A stretch of 64,000 nucleotides of DNA from Rhodospirillaceae bacterium (GTDB taxonomy: Bacteria > Pseudomonadota > Alphaproteobacteria > Rhodospirillales > Rhodospirillaceae), in the NCBI GenBank assembly GCA_009693785.1, contig SHWP01000002.1:1-64000 (forward strand), in the 5' to 3' direction. The stretch's first letter is position 1; each line of letters starts with the position of its first letter. The notes under the pieces are model-generated. The model did no database searches. It was given only the letters and a program-made list of their open reading frames with translations, and had not been told where the DNA came from. Position numbers and translations under genes: made by a program. Shown one piece after another: positions 47,279-55,407 of this stretch.

Positions 47279-47767
47279 CTAGTCGCCCCTCGTCTTGAAG
47301 CGCCAGCGAGCGTCGTCGTTCATGATTCCCAGCATAACCTTGCGAAACCCCTCCACGGCCGAGGGCCCTGCGTCCTTATAGGCTGCGGCGATGCGCGCGC
47401 GTTGCTCGGTGGTGAGCATTCTTTCCAATTCCCGGCCTTTGTCGGTCAGGTGCAGTAGGCGCTGGCGGCCATCCTGCGTTCCCTTTTTTTGCAGGATGTA
47501 GTGTTCGCGCACCAGTTGCCCCAATACCCGCGCCAAGCTCTGTTTGGTGATACCCAGAATCTCCAGTAGTGCGCTAACCGTGATGCCCGGATGGCGGCCG
47601 ACAAAATAAATCACCCGGTGGTGGGCGCGGCCAAAGCTTTGCTTTGCCAGAATTGCATCGGCCCGGGCCGTGAAATCGCGGTAGGCGAAAAACAGCAATT
47701 CAATCGCCTGACGCAAATCTTCGTCGCGCAATCCGGATGAAGAAATAACGGGCTTGGAGTTCGGCAT
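47279..47767 (-). CDS. MarR-family transcriptional regulator
   Basis: A 162-aa winged-helix regulator. The MarR core is visible: YFVGRHPGITVSALLEILGI, then the recognition helix KQSLARVLGQLVREHYI, and the wing KKGTQDGRQRLLHLTDKG. It is divergent from ilvE, and the 124-bp gap contains an imperfect operator-like dyad. It may regulate itself and ilvE. Ligand unknown. Confidence 0.93.
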   Translation of the reverse strand: MPNSKPVISSSGLRDEDLRQAIELLFFAYRDFTARADAILAKQSFGRAHHRVIYFVGRHPGITVSALLEILGITKQSLARVLGQLVREHYILQKKGTQDGRQRLLHLTDKGRELERMLTTEQRARIAAAYKDAGPSAVEGFRKVMLGIMNDDARWRFKTRGD

Positions 47768-47787
47768 GAATTGGGCCTTTGTGAAAT

Positions 47788-47810
47788 ATACGTCAGTATT
47801 GTTGACATAT
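47788..47810. promoter_or_regulatory. Candidate MarR operator overlapping a promoter
   Basis: ATACGTCA (47788-47795) and TGACATAT (47803-47810) form a dyad with one mismatch and a 7-base centre. The right arm overlaps TTGACA (47802-47807), a consensus -35 for rightward transcription toward ilvE; TAGGTT lies 17 bp on as a poor -10. The placement would let the MarR protein block that promoter. Inference. Confidence 0.5.
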
Positions 47811-47891
47811 TACCCCGAAAGACATAGGTTCGTGAAGTTACGATTCGGCTGAGTCTTACGAAAGAAAATTACGCGTCAAACGGAGCGCGCC

Positions 47892-48791
47892 ATGTCTGCA
47901 CCAACCTTCGACGATCGCGATGGGTATATCTGGTTCAACGGCAGTTTGATGCCGTGGCGAGGGGCCAAGATCCACGTCCTGACTCATGCGCTGCATTACG
48001 CTAGCTGCGTTTTCGAGGGCGAGCGTGCCTACCGGGGCAAGGTGTTCAAGCTGGAAGAACACACCGATCGCTTGTTTTACTCAGCCGACGTGCTCGACAT
48101 GAAAATGCCCTTCACGCCACAGCAAATCAACGATGCCACCAATGAGACAATCCGCGCCAATGGCCTGACAGATTGCTATGTGCGCCCGATGGCTTGGCGC
48201 GGCAGCGAGATGATGGGCGTGGCGGCCCAAACCACCAAGACCAACGTTGCCATCGCCGTGTGGCAATGGCCGTCGTATTTCTCGCCCGCAGAGCGCCTCA
48301 AGGGCATTCGCCTCGACATTTCGACATGGCGACGCCCGGCGCCCGATACCGCACCCGTGAAAGCCAAGGCTGCGGGTCTGTACATGATCTGCACGTTGGG
48401 CAAGCACGCCGCCGAACGCAAAGGCTATGACGATGCGCTGATGCTCGATTATCGCGGACTGGTGGCCGAAGCGACGGGCGCCAATGTGTTTTTTGTCATC
48501 AACGGTGAAATTCATACGCCTACGCCCGATTGCTTTCTTGATGGCATCACACGGCGAAGCGTGATCGCGCTAGCCAAAGCGCGGGGCTACAAGGTGATTG
48601 AACGCGCGATTCAGCCCGAGGAAATGTCCAAGGCTAACGAATGCTTCCTCACGGGCACAGCAGCCGAAGTTACGCCGGTACGCGAGATCGGGCCTTACAA
48701 ATTCAGCCCGGCGGACGTGTGCCGTACCCTCATGGCCGACTTCGATGTCGCAACGGGTAAGGCCGACCCGGCGAAGTCTGCAGCGGCTTAG
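47892..48791 (+). CDS. ilvE: Branched-chain amino acid aminotransferase
   Basis: A PLP-dependent class IV aminotransferase, last step of Val, Leu and Ile synthesis. The 299-aa protein starts with WFNGSLMPWRGAKIHVLTHALHYA. KAKAAGLYMICTLGKHAA holds the PLP Lys (the K of AKAAGLY type motif) by position, and EATGANVFFVINGEIHTPT is the family motif with the Glu for PLP N1. ECFLTGTAAEVTPVREIG is the C-terminal signature. It is divergent from marR and ends 2 bp before the convergent GT61 gene's stop. Confidence 0.93.
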   Translation: MSAPTFDDRDGYIWFNGSLMPWRGAKIHVLTHALHYASCVFEGERAYRGKVFKLEEHTDRLFYSADVLDMKMPFTPQQINDATNETIRANGLTDCYVRPMAWRGSEMMGVAAQTTKTNVAIAVWQWPSYFSPAERLKGIRLDISTWRRPAPDTAPVKAKAAGLYMICTLGKHAAERKGYDDALMLDYRGLVAEATGANVFFVINGEIHTPTPDCFLDGITRRSVIALAKARGYKVIERAIQPEEMSKANECFLTGTAAEVTPVREIGPYKFSPADVCRTLMADFDVATGKADPAKSAAA

Positions 48792-48793
48792 GG

Positions 48794-49903
48794 TTATGCC
48801 CTGGCGGCGATTTCGCGCAATCGCCGGCGGAGTTCAGCACAATCGACGATAAAGTCGACATCGCGGATGTGGCGGGCCTCGGTTGACGCCCCGGTTGTGC
48901 GCGAGAGCAGATACTGAAACGGCATTCCAAAGTGTGCGCATGTTTGGCGGATCAGCGGGTCTTGTGCTGGATCGTCGATAATGCCGATCACCGTGCAGGT
49001 GAGTGGGGCGAGATAGAGCGCCAACAGGTCGGTTCCCATGGTGCCGATAATCACTGCGGCGTCAGCGAATAATTCCTTTTGCCGGGCGATGCTCAGCGTT
49101 GCCATGTCGACCGATTGAAAGCCTTCGTCACGCAACACCGTCGTGAATTCATCAGCATTGGCGATCATCCGTTTACCGACACCGGCGCGCGACAAAAAGA
49201 TTCGTTTGCCTTGATTGGGCTGCACCTTTGCGGCACCTCGAAACCCCTGCCGTAGAAACGCCACATGCTTTGGGTGCGGCGGCATCGAGCGTCCCGGTTG
49301 GTAGACATGCAGCATGCGGAAAGAATATCGCTTGCCCTTGGTGCAGCGGATTGTGTCATCGGCTGAGATCCCAAACAGCGCGAGCATGTCATGAAATTTA
49401 CGGCCAAGATTGTCGGGCACAACGATCTTGAGTTTGCGCGATGGACAAAGTGCGCGGCCCTGCAAGCGTGTCAAAAAATCAATCATCCAATGGCCAATGT
49501 TGTTGTCGGGCGGGCCAGAGACGAGTAACGCCTCTTCATCGATGTGAATTGTCTCGGCAGGCGCGTAATGGGCCACCAAGTGCGCCGGGCCAAAATAGGC
49601 ATGGGGTAGAAAGTTAAATGTCGCGGCGATGCCCATGTAGCCCGAATCGGTCAATGCCGTGCCATCAGGTGCGAGTGCATAGTCCCAACCAGGAACCCAA
49701 TGACCGCCCGGGATACTTGCGAAGCTGCTAGCGGTGGTGCGGTAATTTGTTGCCACGGAATAGGGCGACTGTGCCGGGATTGAAATATCAAGCGGCGCGT
49801 CGACTTCTGCCCATCGTGCACCATTGCGGGTGCACCAGTCTTGAAGCGTCGTAGCGGGCGATATCGTGATGGGCGAAAGGATCGTCGCGTGGGGATACAT
49901 CAT
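48794..49903 (-). CDS. GT61-family glycosyltransferase domain (split from TPR part)
   Basis: A 369-aa ORF with GT61/DUF563 features. NIGHWMIDFLTRLQGRALC is the family motif (NxxHWxxDxLxR), then IVVPDNLGRKFHDMLALFGI. The C-terminal part includes KRIFLSRAGVGKRMIANADE and VIIGTMGTDLLALYLAP, the sugar-binding GxxGxxL-like block. The same frame stays open for 33 codons upstream of the ATG to an A7 tract in the TPR gene, and that stretch reads like protein (CAVPSTEAIYAAKSALASAL). The ancestral gene was probably TPR-GT61. It likely decorates a surface polysaccharide. Confidence 0.8.
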   Translation of the reverse strand: MMYPHATILSPITISPATTLQDWCTRNGARWAEVDAPLDISIPAQSPYSVATNYRTTASSFASIPGGHWVPGWDYALAPDGTALTDSGYMGIAATFNFLPHAYFGPAHLVAHYAPAETIHIDEEALLVSGPPDNNIGHWMIDFLTRLQGRALCPSRKLKIVVPDNLGRKFHDMLALFGISADDTIRCTKGKRYSFRMLHVYQPGRSMPPHPKHVAFLRQGFRGAAKVQPNQGKRIFLSRAGVGKRMIANADEFTTVLRDEGFQSVDMATLSIARQKELFADAAVIIGTMGTDLLALYLAPLTCTVIGIIDDPAQDPLIRQTCAHFGMPFQYLLSRTTGASTEARHIRDVDFIVDCAELRRRLREIAARA

Positions 49904-50421
49904 CCGCAGAAGCTGCTCGGCGAAGGCTGCATTGTTGGCGCATAGCGCAGAGGCGAGCGCTGATTTCGCCGCATAAATAGCTTCAGTCGAAGGAACCGCG
50001 CACTTTTTTTGTAATAGTCCAAGAGCCGGGACAAAGTGACTTTGCCGCCCGCAAGGTCGCCACGCTGGAATTGGCCGGTAGCGATAATGCCCGATGCTAT
50101 CGCTGTATCGTCGTCGCTTAGGCCAAGAGCTAACGCATGCTCAGCTGCTTCAGTTGCAAGCGGGTCATTTTGGCCAGCGCGGGCTTGCGCTAAACCGAGC
50201 CACGGCCGGGGCGCATCGGAAACCGCAGCCAATACCCGCTCGAAATAATTTTGTGCGGCTGAAAAATCCTTTGCCACCAGCGCACCATTACCGCGCAATT
50301 GCCAAAAGCCAGGGTTATCAGGCTGCGAGGTGATCAAATCCCGGCAGATGGTATCGGCGGCGATGAAATCTCCGGCGGCGGCTAGGCGTTGAATTTCAGC
50401 GACAGCGTTCGCGGGGTCCAT
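49900..50421 (-). CDS. TPR domain ORF, probably the broken N-terminal half of GT61
   Basis: A 173-aa ORF with TPR-like repeats: AAAGDFIAADTICRDL, FWQLRGNGALVAKDFSAAQNYF and GLAQARAGQNDPLATEAAEHAL. Through residue 139 (LLDYYKK) it looks normal. The last 34 residues (SARFLRLKLFMRRNQRSPLR and on) are rich in Arg, Pro and Ser and look out of frame. The change occurs at a run of seven A (50004-50010 as T on the plus strand). A -1 shift there joins it to the GT61 frame without a stop. It may be a real slippage site, a frameshift mutation or an assembly error. Confidence 0.7.
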   Translation of the reverse strand: MDPANAVAEIQRLAAAGDFIAADTICRDLITSQPDNPGFWQLRGNGALVAKDFSAAQNYFERVLAAVSDAPRPWLGLAQARAGQNDPLATEAAEHALALGLSDDDTAIASGIIATGQFQRGDLAGGKVTLSRLLDYYKKSARFLRLKLFMRRNQRSPLRYAPTMQPSPSSFCG

Positions 50422-50435
50422 TACCGATTACAAGC

Positions 50436-50918
50436 CTAGCGCGCCCAACGTTGGGCGCGCTCAACATCGGCGGCCGCCTCGCTGACCCACTCAGCGCTCT
50501 TTGCCGTGGTTTCTTTTTTCCAAAAAGGTGCTTTGGTTTTCAACCAGTCCATCAGAAATTCGGCTGCCGCGAAAGCATCGCCGCGATGGGCGCTGGCCGT
50601 GGCGACGAACACGATGGGTTCGGTGGGGATGAGCTTTCCAAACCGATGAATAATGCAAAGGTCGTCTAAGGGCCAGCGGCTCTTGGCATCAGCCGCCAGC
50701 TCTGCCAACTGGCGCTCGGCCATGCCGGGATAATGATCGAGTTCCATCGCTGTGATGGGTTCTCCCGTGGCGCGGTCAGGTCCGCGAAAGTCACGCATCT
50801 GACCGGTGAATGTGCAAACCGCGCCCGAGGATGAGTTTTGTAACGAGAACCGCGTGAGTTCAGCACCCGGTTCGAAGGCTTCGCGCTGCACGCGGATGTC
50901 GATTTCAACGGTCATCAA
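50436..50918 (-). CDS. moaE: Molybdopterin synthase catalytic subunit
   Basis: MoaE transfers sulfur from thiocarboxylated MoaD to precursor Z to form molybdopterin. The 160-aa protein has SGAVCTFTGQMRDF (the family motif with a conserved Arg), MELDHYPGMAERQLAEL, and IIHRFGKLIPTEPIVFVATASAHRGDAF. The catalytic Lys pair is in LKTKAPFWKKE. It overlaps moaD by ATGA. Its 3' end is 14 bp from the TPR ORF on the same strand. Confidence 0.97.
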   Translation of the reverse strand: MMTVEIDIRVQREAFEPGAELTRFSLQNSSSGAVCTFTGQMRDFRGPDRATGEPITAMELDHYPGMAERQLAELAADAKSRWPLDDLCIIHRFGKLIPTEPIVFVATASAHRGDAFAAAEFLMDWLKTKAPFWKKETTAKSAEWVSEAAADVERAQRWAR

Positions 50919-51166
50919 CCACCTGTGACCGGTGGGAAGAACGCAACTTCTTTCGCGCCCGCGACACTTGCATTGATCTGGCTATGCACTTGGTCGATGG
51001 CCGCGCGGATGAGTTTGCGGTCGGCAAAGGCAGCCGCATGCCGGGGGCTGCGTTGGGCGAGCCAATCGATCAGCTGCCCAAGCGTGCCGACCGTTGGTGG
51101 CGGAGAGACAGTCTCTTCCGCCGCACCAACTTTCTCACGCACCCAGGCGAAATAAAGAATATTCAC
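50915..51166 (-). CDS. moaD: Molybdopterin synthase sulfur-carrier subunit
   Basis: A ubiquitin-like sulfur carrier of 83 aa from the GTG at 51166; the frame opens at 51235, but that would run into pgsA. It starts NILYFAWVREKVGAAEE after the first codon and ends FFPPVTGG, with the C-terminal Gly-Gly that is thiocarboxylated. The gene order uvrC-pgsA-moaD-moaE is conserved in alphaproteobacteria. Confidence 0.94.
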   Translation of the reverse strand: MNILYFAWVREKVGAAEETVSPPPTVGTLGQLIDWLAQRSPRHAAAFADRKLIRAAIDQVHSQINASVAGAKEVAFFPPVTGG

Positions 51167-51176
51167 AATTGCCGCA

Positions 51177-51767
51177 CTATTCTTTGGACGTGCTATCGCC
51201 CGACAGCGGCGTACTGCCTTCGGCCATGTGGGCAAGCCCCGCGCGTAAGTAATCGTAGCCGGTAATCAGTGTAATGGCGGCGGCAATCCACAGCCCGATT
51301 TCACCGATCAATTCGGCGGGAATCCAGTTTGGCGCTGCGCTGCCCACGATCAAGAACCCCAGTGCAACCATTTGCACAGTTGTTTTGGCCTTGGCCAGGG
51401 CTGTGACAGGCACGCTGACGCGCAACTCAGCCAAGAATTCCCGTAAGCCCGACACCATGATTTCACGCAATAGAATCACCAATGCTGGCAGGTATGACCA
51501 GGGCCCAACACGATCGAATGCTACGATCATGAGCAACACCGAGGCCACCAGCAATTTGTCGGCGATGGGGTCAAGGAACCGGCCCAGACGCGAGACGAGC
51601 TTCTCACGCCGCGCCAAGTAGCCATCAAAAAAATCGGTAATACCCGCGAGCGTGAACAGGGCACAAGCCGTCCAGCGCATGGCGGAGCTATCGAAGAAAA
51701 ACATCGCCACGACCACCGGGATGATGCCGATGCGCGATAGCGTTAAAATGTTAGGTACGTTCCACAC
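51177..51767 (-). CDS. pgsA: CDP-diacylglycerol-glycerol-3-phosphate 3-phosphatidyltransferase
   Basis: Makes phosphatidylglycerophosphate, the committed step to phosphatidylglycerol and cardiolipin. The 196-aa membrane protein starts MWNVPNILTLSRIGIIPVV. The CDP-alcohol phosphotransferase motif is ITDFFDGYLARREKLVSRLG, continuing RFLDPIADK (DX2DGX2ARX8GX3DX3D). Helices follow to the C terminus, and a short hydrophilic tail ends GDSTSKE. Part of the uvrC-pgsA-moaD-moaE run. Confidence 0.96.
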   Translation of the reverse strand: MWNVPNILTLSRIGIIPVVVAMFFFDSSAMRWTACALFTLAGITDFFDGYLARREKLVSRLGRFLDPIADKLLVASVLLMIVAFDRVGPWSYLPALVILLREIMVSGLREFLAELRVSVPVTALAKAKTTVQMVALGFLIVGSAAPNWIPAELIGEIGLWIAAAITLITGYDYLRAGLAHMAEGSTPLSGDSTSKE

Positions 51768-51809
51768 AGCTTATCCTCCAGCCGCCGTGACCGGCAGCCA
51801 ATGTCAACA

Positions 51810-53723
51810 CTATCCTTCCGGATGGAAATGGTCATAGAGTTTTTTGGCCATGGCCGCACTTATTCCGTCCACCGATTGCAGGTCGGTGATGCCAGCGCCC
51901 GAAATGTCCCGGGCCGAACCAAAATGCCTTATCAATGCTTTTTTGCGTGCGGCGCCTATGCCTACCACTTCATCCAGGGTTGAGTGACCCATGCTTTTGG
52001 CTCGCTTGGCGCGGTGAGTTGTGATGGCAACTCGGTGGGCTTCGTCGCGCAGCCGTTGCAGAAAATAAAGTGCAGAATGATTGGGCGGCAGCATGAAGGA
52101 AGGTTGGCCGGGAACGTGAAAATGCTCACGGCCCGCGTTGCGGTCGGGGCCCTTGGAGATCGCGACCATCACGACATCGCTGATGCCTAAATCAGTTAGC
52201 ACTTGTTGGCCCGCGCTGAGTTGGCCTTCGCCACCGTCCAGCAGCACCAAGTCTGGCCACTGGCCTTGTGAGCGGTCGGGATCTTCGCTTTGGGCGCGTG
52301 AAAATCGCCGCATGAGTACCTCACGCATGGCACCGTAGTCATCGCCTGGCGCGAGACCCTCGGTTTTGATGTTGAACTTGCGGTAGGAATTCTTCATGAG
52401 GCCCGATGGCCCAGCCACAATCATGGCGCCAACCATGTTCGTGCCCGAAATGTGCGAATTGTCGTACACCTCGATGCGCTCGGGCGTTGCTGGCAATTTG
52501 AACACCTCGGCCACACCCTCTAATAAAGCTCTCTGAGCACTGTTTTCTGTGGCACGCCGCAGCAAGGCCTCACGGGCATTGTTAGTTGCATGATCGACTA
52601 TTTTTTTGCGCTCTCCGCGTTGTGGCGCAGAGACTTCGACCTTACGGTTTGCCCTGAGTGCCAGCGCCTCGATCACCAAGGCCTGATTTGGCAGGGGTGC
52701 GCTGAGAAGGATGGTCTTGGGCGGGGGAAAGGCCGCATAGAATTGTCCCACGAATGCTTCCAGAATCGCACCGTCTTCGTCATCGGCGGCGTGGGCTGGG
52801 AAATATGCGCGGTTTCCGAAGTTTTGCCCGCCCCGGAAAAAGAACACCTGCACGCAGCTTTGCCCGCCTGCGCGATGCAACGCCACCACGTCGGTTTCGG
52901 TCATGCTCGACACATTGATGTCCTGATGCGATTGCACCACGGTGAGTGCGCGGATGCGATCGCGAAAACGCGCGGCGGTTTCGAAATCCAGCGCGGCGCT
53001 GGCCGCATCCATGCTCTTGGCCAGATCATTCTGAATCGCCCGGCTGTCACCATGCAAGAATTCACGGGCCTGACGAACCAGATCGCCATAGTCAGTCTCA
53101 CTGATCTTGCCCACACAAGGCGCAGCGCAGCGTTTGATTTGGTGCAGAAGGCACGGCCGCGTACGATTAGCGAAAACGGCATCGGTGCAACTGCGAAGTA
53201 AGAACACTTTTTGCAACGTCGTGAGCGTGCGGTTGACGGCAGTGGTCGAGGCAAACGGGCCAAAGTACTCATTGCCCTTAGCGCGCGCGCCACGGTGCTT
53301 GAGGATGCGCGGATAGTTATGCCCCCCGGGGACGACGATGTAAGGAAATGATTTGTCGTCACGTAAAAGAATATTGTAACGGGGCTTGAGCTGCTTGATC
53401 AGGTTGCTTTCCAACAACAACGCTTCGGCCTCGGTATGCGTGACGACGATTTCCATGCGATGGGTTTCGAACACCATGCGTTGCAACCGCATCGGCATGC
53501 GGTCGACCTTTGTGTACGACGTAACGCGCTTTTTGAGATGCTTTGCCTTGCCGACATACAACGCATCGCCGGCGGCATTGATCATGCGATAGACGCCGGG
53601 CTTTGGTGGCAGGGTGGCCACCATTCTGGCGATCACGGCCAAGCCTTCGCCCAAACGAGGTTTGGACCCGGCAGGAGTCTCGGACGTTGGCAAAGTGTCG
53701 GTCGGTGATTGCGCGCGGGGCAT
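51810..53723 (-). CDS. uvrC: Excinuclease ABC subunit C
   Basis: UvrC makes both incisions in nucleotide-excision repair. The 637-aa length is normal. The N-terminal GIY-YIG-type nuclease is PGVYRMINAAGDALYVGKAK, with the 5-prime catalytic Tyr. The UVR domain is around 220 (NDLAKSMDAASAALDFETAARF). The RNase-H-like C-terminal nuclease has IEVYDNSHISGTNMVGAMIV and DLVLLDGGEGQL, and the tail ends in helix-hairpin-helix motifs (VVGIGAARKKALIRHFGS, VDGISAAMAKKLYDHF). Confidence 0.97.
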   Translation of the reverse strand: MPRAQSPTDTLPTSETPAGSKPRLGEGLAVIARMVATLPPKPGVYRMINAAGDALYVGKAKHLKKRVTSYTKVDRMPMRLQRMVFETHRMEIVVTHTEAEALLLESNLIKQLKPRYNILLRDDKSFPYIVVPGGHNYPRILKHRGARAKGNEYFGPFASTTAVNRTLTTLQKVFLLRSCTDAVFANRTRPCLLHQIKRCAAPCVGKISETDYGDLVRQAREFLHGDSRAIQNDLAKSMDAASAALDFETAARFRDRIRALTVVQSHQDINVSSMTETDVVALHRAGGQSCVQVFFFRGGQNFGNRAYFPAHAADDEDGAILEAFVGQFYAAFPPPKTILLSAPLPNQALVIEALALRANRKVEVSAPQRGERKKIVDHATNNAREALLRRATENSAQRALLEGVAEVFKLPATPERIEVYDNSHISGTNMVGAMIVAGPSGLMKNSYRKFNIKTEGLAPGDDYGAMREVLMRRFSRAQSEDPDRSQGQWPDLVLLDGGEGQLSAGQQVLTDLGISDVVMVAISKGPDRNAGREHFHVPGQPSFMLPPNHSALYFLQRLRDEAHRVAITTHRAKRAKSMGHSTLDEVVGIGAARKKALIRHFGSARDISGAGITDLQSVDGISAAMAKKLYDHFHPEG

Positions 53724-54111
53724 GGCTTTATCTGACCACCCACAGCGATGGCGTCAATGAGGCCAGGTTCGCCACAAATACCTCATGAAAACAGGCTTTT
53801 AACAATTATCCCCGGAATCTGTAGACAAATCTGTCGATAACTTAGCGGAATTTGGTTGTATCTGGCGGCCTACCTGAGGCCACGCCGGTTCGCCCATTTT
53901 GTGAGCATAAGTCTAATTTATTGATTCTGAATATTTTTGCTTAAATTTTGTGTTGGGCATCATCGTCGAGTACCGGCCTTAGATATGGCAGGTGAGGGCC
54001 CGGGCAATTGTAGGCTCCATGTGCACAACTTTGGCGGTCACGGCGCCGCATAGACCTAGAAAACGGCTGTTTTCCTATGCTCGATCTGCTGCTTAAGCAG
54101 CCAGAGACCGG
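53724..54111. other. Gene-free region between uvrC and folB
   Basis: 388 bp, fairly AT-rich in the centre (53905-53955), with no convincing ORF. Visible items: the uvrC promoter must lie at its left end, since uvrC starts leftward at 53723. There are two GANTC sites (GAATC near 53816, GATTC near 53930). There is a perfect 14-bp palindrome GCTGCTTAAGCAGC (54088-54101) about 10 bp past the folB stop. GAAAAC/GTTTTC arms flank a 4-base loop near 54059-54074. No T-tract makes these classic terminators. Confidence 0.5.
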
Positions 54112-54558
54112 TTAGACGGTTTTGCCGTGCTCTGGTTTCGGGCGCGGGCGGTTTGCGGCAAAGCGTTCGATTTCGACGCCAACGCTGCGCGCATCGGTAA
54201 AGACATCCAGCTTTTCCACACGCACGCGGGCTGAGCGCGCGAGCGGATGCTGCAAACAGATCTCAGCGACCCGTTCGGCCAGCGTCTCGATCAGGTTGAT
54301 GGTGCCATCGGCGACAATGGCGCGGATTCGCACCACTAAATCTTCGTAACACAGCACATTACCCAGTTGATCGGCATGCGGCGCATCGCCTTCCAAGGCG
54401 CCCACATCAAGATTGATGCGAATACGTTGGGGCCCGCGTTTCTCATGGGCATGGACGCCAATGATGCACGTGAGTTCTAAGTCGCGCACGAACACGTGGC
54501 GGATGCCGGTTCCTGCATCGGCGATCTTCAGCGTCTCGATGACTTGGTTCTTGGTCAT
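54112..54558 (-). CDS. folB: Dihydroneopterin aldolase
   Basis: FolB converts dihydroneopterin to 6-hydroxymethyl-dihydropterin in folate synthesis. The start at 54558 (MTKNQVIETLKIADAGTG) gives 148 aa; the frame opens at 54687 inside the SDR gene. RHVFVRDLELTCIIGVHAHEKRGPQRIRINLDV is the conserved N-terminal half, with GVHAHE carrying the active Glu. NLIETLAERVAEICL has the second conserved Glu, and VRVEKLDVFTDARSVGVEI is the C-terminal strand with the catalytic Lys. It lies 8 bp after the SDR gene. Confidence 0.93.
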   Translation of the reverse strand: MTKNQVIETLKIADAGTGIRHVFVRDLELTCIIGVHAHEKRGPQRIRINLDVGALEGDAPHADQLGNVLCYEDLVVRIRAIVADGTINLIETLAERVAEICLQHPLARSARVRVEKLDVFTDARSVGVEIERFAANRPRPKPEHGKTV

Positions 54559-54566
54559 GTGATTCT

Positions 54567-55349
54567 CTAATCCTCGGGCTGTGCGTCCTTGGGGACTTGC
54601 CCCCAGCCGAGATGTTGCCCGCCGTCGAGCGCGATCATTTGCCCCGTCATGGCCGGGGCTGCAAGAATAAACCGCACTGCCGCGCAAATTTCTTCGGGTG
54701 CCGTGCCCCGTTGCAAGGGGAGGGCACGGCTTTGGGCATCGAATTGCGCTTGGGTTTGGCGCGGGCTTGGCAACGTTGGGCCAGGCCCCACGGCATTAAC
54801 GCGGATACGAGGCGCTAAAGCCAGGGCCAATGTTTGGGTGAGGGTCCAAAGGCCTGCCTTGCTAACGGTGTAGGATGCGAAATGAGGGGTGAGGTGCCAC
54901 ACCCGCTCATCAATCATGTTGATGATGGACCCCGACGTGCTGGCTGGAAGTTGCCGCGCGAACGCCTGCGCTAAGAAAAAAGGCGCTCCAAGGTTGATGG
55001 CTAAATGGCTGTTCCACGACTCGTGGGTTGCGGTCTCAATATCGTCGCGTTCGAAAATCGAGGCGTTATTGATGAGGCATCCCAGCGGGCCAATGCCGCG
55101 AACGACATTTGGTATGAGGGCATCGACTGCTTTGGCGTCGGCTAGGTCCGCCTCGCAAGCAATGGCCTTTCCGCCCTTTGACTTAATAGCGGCCAAAACC
55201 TCATCGGCAGCTTGCGATGACCCATGATAATGAACCGCGACCGTCCAGCCCTCGGCCGCCAAGGATTCGGCCAAGGCACGGCCGATGCGCCGGGCCGCGC
55301 CCGTAATCAACACGGTCTTTGGCATATCTAAAAGCGTGGTACTGGCCAT
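54567..55349 (-). CDS. SDR oxidoreductase, FolM/pteridine reductase-like
   Basis: A 260-aa short-chain dehydrogenase from the ATG at 55349, which has a weak SD; the shorter start is 55325 (MPKTVLITGAARRIG). The motif TGAARRIG fits the TGX3RXG of PTR1/FolM pteridine reductases better than the usual TGxxxGIG. CLINNASIFERDD gives the NNA motif, and SYTVSKAGLWTLT the catalytic YxxxK. IALDGGQHLGWG closes it. Its 8-bp distance to folB supports a role in dihydropterin or tetrahydromonapterin reduction. The frame extends far upstream, but that part is not SDR. Confidence 0.85.
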   Translation of the reverse strand: MASTTLLDMPKTVLITGAARRIGRALAESLAAEGWTVAVHYHGSSQAADEVLAAIKSKGGKAIACEADLADAKAVDALIPNVVRGIGPLGCLINNASIFERDDIETATHESWNSHLAINLGAPFFLAQAFARQLPASTSGSIINMIDERVWHLTPHFASYTVSKAGLWTLTQTLALALAPRIRVNAVGPGPTLPSPRQTQAQFDAQSRALPLQRGTAPEEICAAVRFILAAPAMTGQMIALDGGQHLGWGQVPKDAQPED

Positions 55350-55407
55350 TGATTTTGCGCCTACTGCTCTGGTGCTGGTATAGCCATCGCGGTTAAAAGA
55401 CAAGCGC

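Noticed and set aside
54088..54101. 14-bp palindrome GCTGCTTAAGCAGC as folB terminator
   Set aside because: It has no loop to speak of and no T-tract on the folB strand, so a terminator call is not supported.
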